NCBI GenBank assembly: GCA_947253135.1
Contig: CAMXYS010000051.1
Location: 1 to 9,833, forward strand
Source: an uncultured Clostridia bacterium
Lineage (GTDB): Bacteria; Bacillota; Clostridia; Saccharofermentanales; Fastidiosipilaceae
Reading direction: 5' to 3'
DNA: 9,833 nt
How positions within the stretch are numbered: the first letter of the stretch is position 1; every line of letters starts with the position of its first letter. The translations under genes and the position numbers were made by a program. Below the pieces are notes generated by a model, which worked only from the letters and a program-made list of their open reading frames with translations, searched no databases and was not told where the DNA came from. Of this stretch, positions 7,428-9,833 are shown piece after piece.

Positions 7428-7433
7428 TATAAT
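7428..7433 (+). promoter_or_regulatory. Candidate -10 box upstream of the J-domain gene
   Basis: A consensus TATAAT lies 35 bases before ATG 7469. There is no good -35 hexamer at the usual spacing (7405-7410 is GGGCAG), so this is a weak prediction. If real, the J-domain and membrane protein genes have their own promoter, separate from the lipoprotein gene. Confidence 0.4.
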
Positions 7434-7468
7434 TCTAGTGTTATCGATTTTAAAAGAAAGAGGGCACT

Positions 7469-7960
7469 ATGCCGGACAAGGATCTATACAAAATTTTAGG
7501 CGTCTCACCGTTTGCCGGTGAGGCGGAGATAAGGGACAAATATCGGGCACTCGTCAAGCAGTACCACCCGGACCAGTATGTCGGGCATCCGTTGGAGGCG
7601 GAAGCCAAGGCCAAGATGCAAGAAATCAATGAGGCCTATGACATACTATCTGATTCTAAAAAAAGAAAAGAGTATGACAGGGTCAGGCTAGGCGGGGCAG
7701 CCTATGCAACCGGTGGGTCCAATGGACCCTACGATGCGGCCTATGGTCAGACTTGCGGAGGTGGGTCCTATCAAGGTGGAAATGCTTACCGGCAGTCCGG
7801 CGGGCAACAATACCAAGGGGGTCCTTTCCAAGGTGGCCCTTATTACGGTGGCAACGCCGGCGGCGGTGGCGGCTGTTGTTCCTGTGATACTTTGTGTGCC
7901 TTGTGCGCAGCGGATACATGCTGTGAGTGCATGGGTGGTGACCTGTGCACCTGCTGTTAA
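7469..7960 (+). CDS. J-domain (DnaJ-like) protein with cysteine-rich C-terminus
   Basis: Residues 4-72 form a J domain (LYKILGVSPFAGEAEI, then QYHPD with HPD at 33-35, and QEINEAYDILSDSKKRKEYD). J domains stimulate the ATPase of DnaK-type Hsp70, so DnaK is the expected partner. The classic DnaJ G/F region, CxxCxGxG zinc fingers and substrate domains are absent. Instead, residues 75-135 are a flexible Gly/Tyr/Gln/Pro-rich linker with repeated QGGP/YQGG units, and the last 28 residues carry 11 cysteines (136, 137, 139, 143, 146, 151, 152, 154, 160, 162, 163), including three CC pairs. The product (163 residues) has no signal peptide and so starts in the cytosol. A purine-rich ribosome site (AAAGAGG, about 7457-7463) precedes ATG. 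The tail could bind metal, form disulfides or associate with membrane; none of these is shown here. It is not the housekeeping DnaJ. Confidence 0.92.
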   Translation: MPDKDLYKILGVSPFAGEAEIRDKYRALVKQYHPDQYVGHPLEAEAKAKMQEINEAYDILSDSKKRKEYDRVRLGGAAYATGGSNGPYDAAYGQTCGGGSYQGGNAYRQSGGQQYQGGPFQGGPYYGGNAGGGGGCCSCDTLCALCAADTCCECMGGDLCTCC

Positions 7961-7972
7961 GCGGGGACTCCT

Positions 7973-8638
7973 GTGTGCCGGGATAAAGCCAATTTAGCTA
8001 AGGAGTCTGGCGGTGACCAAACTCAGACGGGGCAGCAGACGCGGGCGACAGCAGCCCCTGTGTCTGCTGTCCGCCGCATCAGCTATGCCGGTGTAGCAGC
8101 AGCCCTCATCTTGTTGGCCTTACTGCTTTGCCGCTTGCTGCCAACCGGCCGCCTCACTGTCCTTGTCATCACTTCTTTAGTCTTGATGCTGGTTGTAGAC
8201 CTGGTGGACTTAAGGGCAGGCTTGATTTGTTTTGTCGGCACCGGGCTGTTGGCCGTTCCCCTGATCGGCCTTCCCCAAAGCTGGCCCTTTTTAATTTTTT
8301 TTGGTCCTTGGCCTTTATTAAAGAGCCTTATTGAAGAGAGACTGTCGCGGAGCAAGCTGTTGATTCCGGGCAGCCTCTTTCGCTTTTGGTGCGTGGGCGC
8401 CATGGCCAAATTGCCGCTCTTCTTGCTTCTCATCACTTTAGCCTTTGCAGTCTTTCGATCTTTCGTGACACCGGCCATAAAGCTGTGGGGAGAGAAGTTT
8501 GGCATAGGCGTCCCTATCTTAGCCCTGTTTTTACTGGTGGGGGCCTTGTTGTATGACTTTATCTTATCAGTCCTCCTGGCAGAATATAGAAGCAGGCTAA
8601 AGCCCCTGTTTATGAAAAGGCGCAGCAGTCGTTTCTGA
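7973..8638 (+). CDS. Six-helix integral membrane protein, function unknown (start uncertain)
   Basis: The frame gives up to 221 residues with about six hydrophobic segments (38-56, 60-78, 82-99, 105-120, 144-162, 178-204). A conserved-looking FFGPWPLLKSLIEERLSR (109-126) joins TM4 to a cytoplasmic basic loop, and the tail is strongly basic. The PTGRL segment after TM1 and the helix layout loosely recall small S-component-like membrane proteins, but I cannot assign a transport substrate. It begins 12 bases after the J-domain stop, so the two are very likely cotranscribed. The start is doubtful: GTG 7973 has only a weak ribosome site and gives a polar N-terminus (residues 1-30) that looks untypical, whereas a strong AAGGAG at 8000-8005 points to GTG 8013 in another frame (see findings). 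GTG 8060 is an in-frame alternative just before TM1, without a ribosome site. Confidence 0.75.
   Translation: MCRDKANLAKESGGDQTQTGQQTRATAAPVSAVRRISYAGVAAALILLALLLCRLLPTGRLTVLVITSLVLMLVVDLVDLRAGLICFVGTGLLAVPLIGLPQSWPFLIFFGPWPLLKSLIEERLSRSKLLIPGSLFRFWCVGAMAKLPLFLLLITLAFAVFRSFVTPAIKLWGEKFGIGVPILALFLLVGALLYDFILSVLLAEYRSRLKPLFMKRRSSRF
7999..8005 (+). promoter_or_regulatory. Strong ribosome binding site out of frame with the membrane protein
   Basis: TAAGGAG lies 7 bases before GTG 8013. That GTG reads MTKLRRGSRRGRQQ and stops after 27 codons, in a different frame from the membrane protein (8013-7973 = 40). It is either the true start followed by a frameshift, a short leader peptide, or chance. 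Confidence 0.5.
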
Positions 8639-8657
8639 TCATTCATTTTGCCGCTTT

Positions 8658-8679
8658 AACAAATCTGGAACAAATCTGG
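8658..8679. repeat. Tandem 11-bp direct repeat
   Basis: AACAAATCTGG occurs twice without a gap (8658-8668 and 8669-8679), between the membrane protein stop and the predicted terminator. It is probably a local duplication. No function is evident. Confidence 0.85.
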
Positions 8680-8690
8680 AGATGGAACTT

Positions 8691-8732
8691 CCGGTTGCCA
8701 AGGGGGGAAAGTGCGACCGGTAGGTGTTTTTT
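8691..8732 (+). terminator. Probable terminator after the membrane protein gene
   Basis: CCGGTTGC (8691-8698) pairs with GCGACCGG (8713-8720), including one G-T pair, to make an 8-bp stem with a 14-base loop. TAGGTG follows and then six T residues (8727-8732). The gap before the T run makes it weaker than the 2138-2181 hairpin. It separates the J-domain operon from the hydrolase gene. Confidence 0.5.
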
Positions 8733-8738
8733 ACCATT

Positions 8739-8853
8739 ATGCCCTTGCCCCATCTGACAGCGATTGCAATTCTAGTGAAAATTTTCTACCCCATTGCGCA
8801 AGCATTTTAACATTGAGGTCTTAGCTGCCAAAGAGAGTTTAAGTTTTACTTGT
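8739..8853. other. Upstream region of the hydrolase gene, no gene seen
   Basis: This AT-rich stretch must hold the hydrolase promoter, but no convincing -35/-10 pair is visible. The only marked item is the 8-base palindrome TTGCGCAA near 8794-8801, which could be half of a regulator site or chance. A 23-codon frame from ATG 8739 has no ribosome site. Confidence 0.3.
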
Positions 8854-8858
8854 GGAGG
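8854..8858 (+). promoter_or_regulatory. Ribosome binding site fixing a GTG start for the hydrolase
   Basis: GGAGG lies 9 bases before GTG 8868. The longer frame from TTG 8850 would begin upstream of and inside this site, so GTG 8868 (product starting MKIEEYGKEN) is preferred. Confidence 0.8.
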
Positions 8859-8867
8859 TTTTACAAC

Positions 8868-9608
8868 GTGAAAATTGAAGAATATGGTAAAGAAAATGCC
8901 AGTACCATCGTCATGCTTCATGGAGCCAATTTTGTTCATTGCTATGGCAGACAATATCCACTGCAAAGTCGCTTTCATATCATTGTGCCACATATCATGG
9001 GATTTGGAGACGAGGCTGATCGAGTATTTAATACGGAGGCTTGTGCTGCTGAACTGGCAAGCTTTGTCAACGGCCTTGACAAAAAAGTCCTATTGGTCGG
9101 ATTTTCACTGGGTGCACAGCTTGCTTTTAAACTTGTATCGGAGTATCCGGACATGTTTTATTCTGCAATTCTGGTTAGTCCATGGTTATATAAGACAGAA
9201 TCCAGCTTGACGGAAGCGATTGAAAAAAATAAGAAACAGTTGTCGCTGCTCAAGAAAAAGTGGCTGTGTAACATTATTGGCATAATGAATGGACTGCCGA
9301 CAACACAGCGGAGAAAATTTGTAGACCAGATGCAAGAAGTTAAGCTGGAAAGCATCTGCCATTCCATTGATAACGGTATAACATTTGAAAGTGTACCGGC
9401 TTTTGCCACTGTGTCCATTCCGATGATGGCCTTGGCGGGGGAAAAAGAGCAGCAGGAGGTCATTGACACGGTCAGGGAAATGGCTGGTATCAATCCTCAT
9501 TGTCGTTATGAAGTATGGGAAAAAGCGAAACACAACATCCCGCCAGTGTTTGCCAAAAAATTCAATCAGCTGATTGTCGATATGGCAAAATCAGAGCTGA
9601 CATATTAA
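8868..9608 (+). CDS. Alpha/beta hydrolase family protein
   Basis: The 246-residue product has the order of the alpha/beta hydrolase fold: the oxyanion-loop HG in VMLHGAN (15-21), the nucleophile elbow GFSLGAQ (78-84) with Ser80, an acid candidate in ALAGEKE (188-194), and the catalytic His222 in EKAKHNIP (218-225). All three parts of a Ser-Asp/Glu-His triad are therefore plausible. A lid-like, lysine-rich helical insert lies at about 110-165. There is no signal peptide, so it is cytosolic. The substrate is unknown; esterase, thioesterase or peptidase-like activity are all possible. It is complete and not fragmented. Codon and base use are AT-richer than the block before it, and it is set off by a terminator, so it is probably independently transcribed and possibly acquired separately. 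Confidence 0.9.
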   Translation: MKIEEYGKENASTIVMLHGANFVHCYGRQYPLQSRFHIIVPHIMGFGDEADRVFNTEACAAELASFVNGLDKKVLLVGFSLGAQLAFKLVSEYPDMFYSAILVSPWLYKTESSLTEAIEKNKKQLSLLKKKWLCNIIGIMNGLPTTQRRKFVDQMQEVKLESICHSIDNGITFESVPAFATVSIPMMALAGEKEQQEVIDTVREMAGINPHCRYEVWEKAKHNIPPVFAKKFNQLIVDMAKSELTY

Positions 9609-9827
9609 GTGCGCGGAAAAAGGAGTGCGGGGTTGAGCATGAAAAACAGCCCATATCATCAATCTATCGGCACCAGAGGGGGCCAGTAATTTTTTCAAAA
9701 GAGAAAAGATACAATTGGCTCGGCAGAATTTTTGAAAATGAAGGTTCAAGCTAAGATTTACTTCTGGATTTTAGTTTTACAAATTTAAAAGAAATAATAA
9801 TGAATAACGTCAAAAACAGAGGGTCTT
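9609..9827. other. AT-rich contig end with no recognised gene
   Basis: AAAGGAG near 9619-9626 is followed by TTG/ATG codons that open a short frame beginning MKNSPYHQSIGTRGGQ (ATG 9640), which stops within about 20 codons. Downstream bases in other frames read FSKEKRYNWLGRIFENEGSS and stop at 9754. I recognise neither. The region may be a decayed gene remnant, a short peptide gene or non-coding. No tRNA, CRISPR repeat or clear terminator is visible. Confidence 0.35.
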
Positions 9828-9833
9828 CTGTCT
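9828..9833 (+). other. Possible residual Nextera adapter bases
   Basis: The last six bases, CTGTCT, equal the first six bases of the reverse-complement Nextera mosaic end. Trimming often leaves such a stub. With the full adapter at the other end of the window, this suggests that both window ends are contig ends formed at adapter reads. Confidence 0.55.

Noticed and set aside
8083..8646. 187-codon open frame on the - strand
   Set aside because: It mirrors the membrane protein gene. Its very basic, Lys/Arg/Ser-rich product is what reverse-reading of hydrophobic codons gives, and no domain is recognisable.
7431..8777. Shared 10-mer AATTCTAGTG upstream of the J-domain and hydrolase genes
   Set aside because: Repeated 10-mers are expected by chance many times in a window of this size, and no longer match surrounds it.
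8739..8810. 23-codon frame MPLPHLTAIAILVK...
   Set aside because: It has no ribosome binding site and no recognisable similarity, and lies in a probable promoter region.
1..9833. tRNA or rRNA genes, CRISPR arrays, insertion sequences
   Set aside because: None were seen on reading both strands. The mosaic end at 29-47 is from the sequencing library, not a resident Tn5 element.

Overview
The window looks like one complete short contig from a draft or metagenome assembly. Bases 14-47 are the Illumina Nextera transposase adapter and the last six bases (9828-9833, CTGTCT) match the start of the same adapter in reverse complement. The genes suggest a low-to-mid GC Firmicute, most likely an anaerobic member of the Clostridia. 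The reasons are strong AAGGAG-type ribosome sites, a TM287/288-like heterodimeric ABC exporter, and a DUF5685 gene close to a cysteine-tailed J-domain gene, which I remember as a clostridial pairing. Nothing here allows a genus to be named.

Layout. (1) 49-2111, + strand: the C-terminal end of one ABC exporter half-transporter, overlapping by 4 bases (ATGA) a complete partner half-transporter. A hairpin at 2138-2176 with T/A runs on both sides ends this operon and the converging one. (2) 2198-5542, - strand: gltX (GluRS) followed by glnS (GlnRS), a two-gene aminoacyl-tRNA synthetase operon with a good candidate promoter at 5582-5609. (3) 5698-8638, + strand: a DUF5685 protein, a small lipoprotein of the 'KPVIYLYP' type, a J-domain protein with a glycine/tyrosine/glutamine-rich linker and an extreme cysteine-rich C-terminus, and a six-helix membrane protein. 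(4) 8868-9608, + strand: an AT-richer alpha/beta hydrolase, separated from the previous block by a probable terminator, then about 225 bases with no recognisable gene.

How the genes work together. The two exporter halves should form one heterodimer with one degenerate and one catalytic ATP site. GltX and GlnS charge tRNA-Glu and tRNA-Gln, so this organism probably makes Gln-tRNA directly. The most interesting part is block 3. The J-domain protein resembles eukaryotic cysteine-string proteins in architecture (J domain, flexible linker, cysteine string), and its neighbours are a membrane protein and a helical DUF5685 protein with a CxxC and two acidic motifs. The function of this set is unknown to me. 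A chaperone-linked, membrane-associated or metal/thiol-linked role is inference only.
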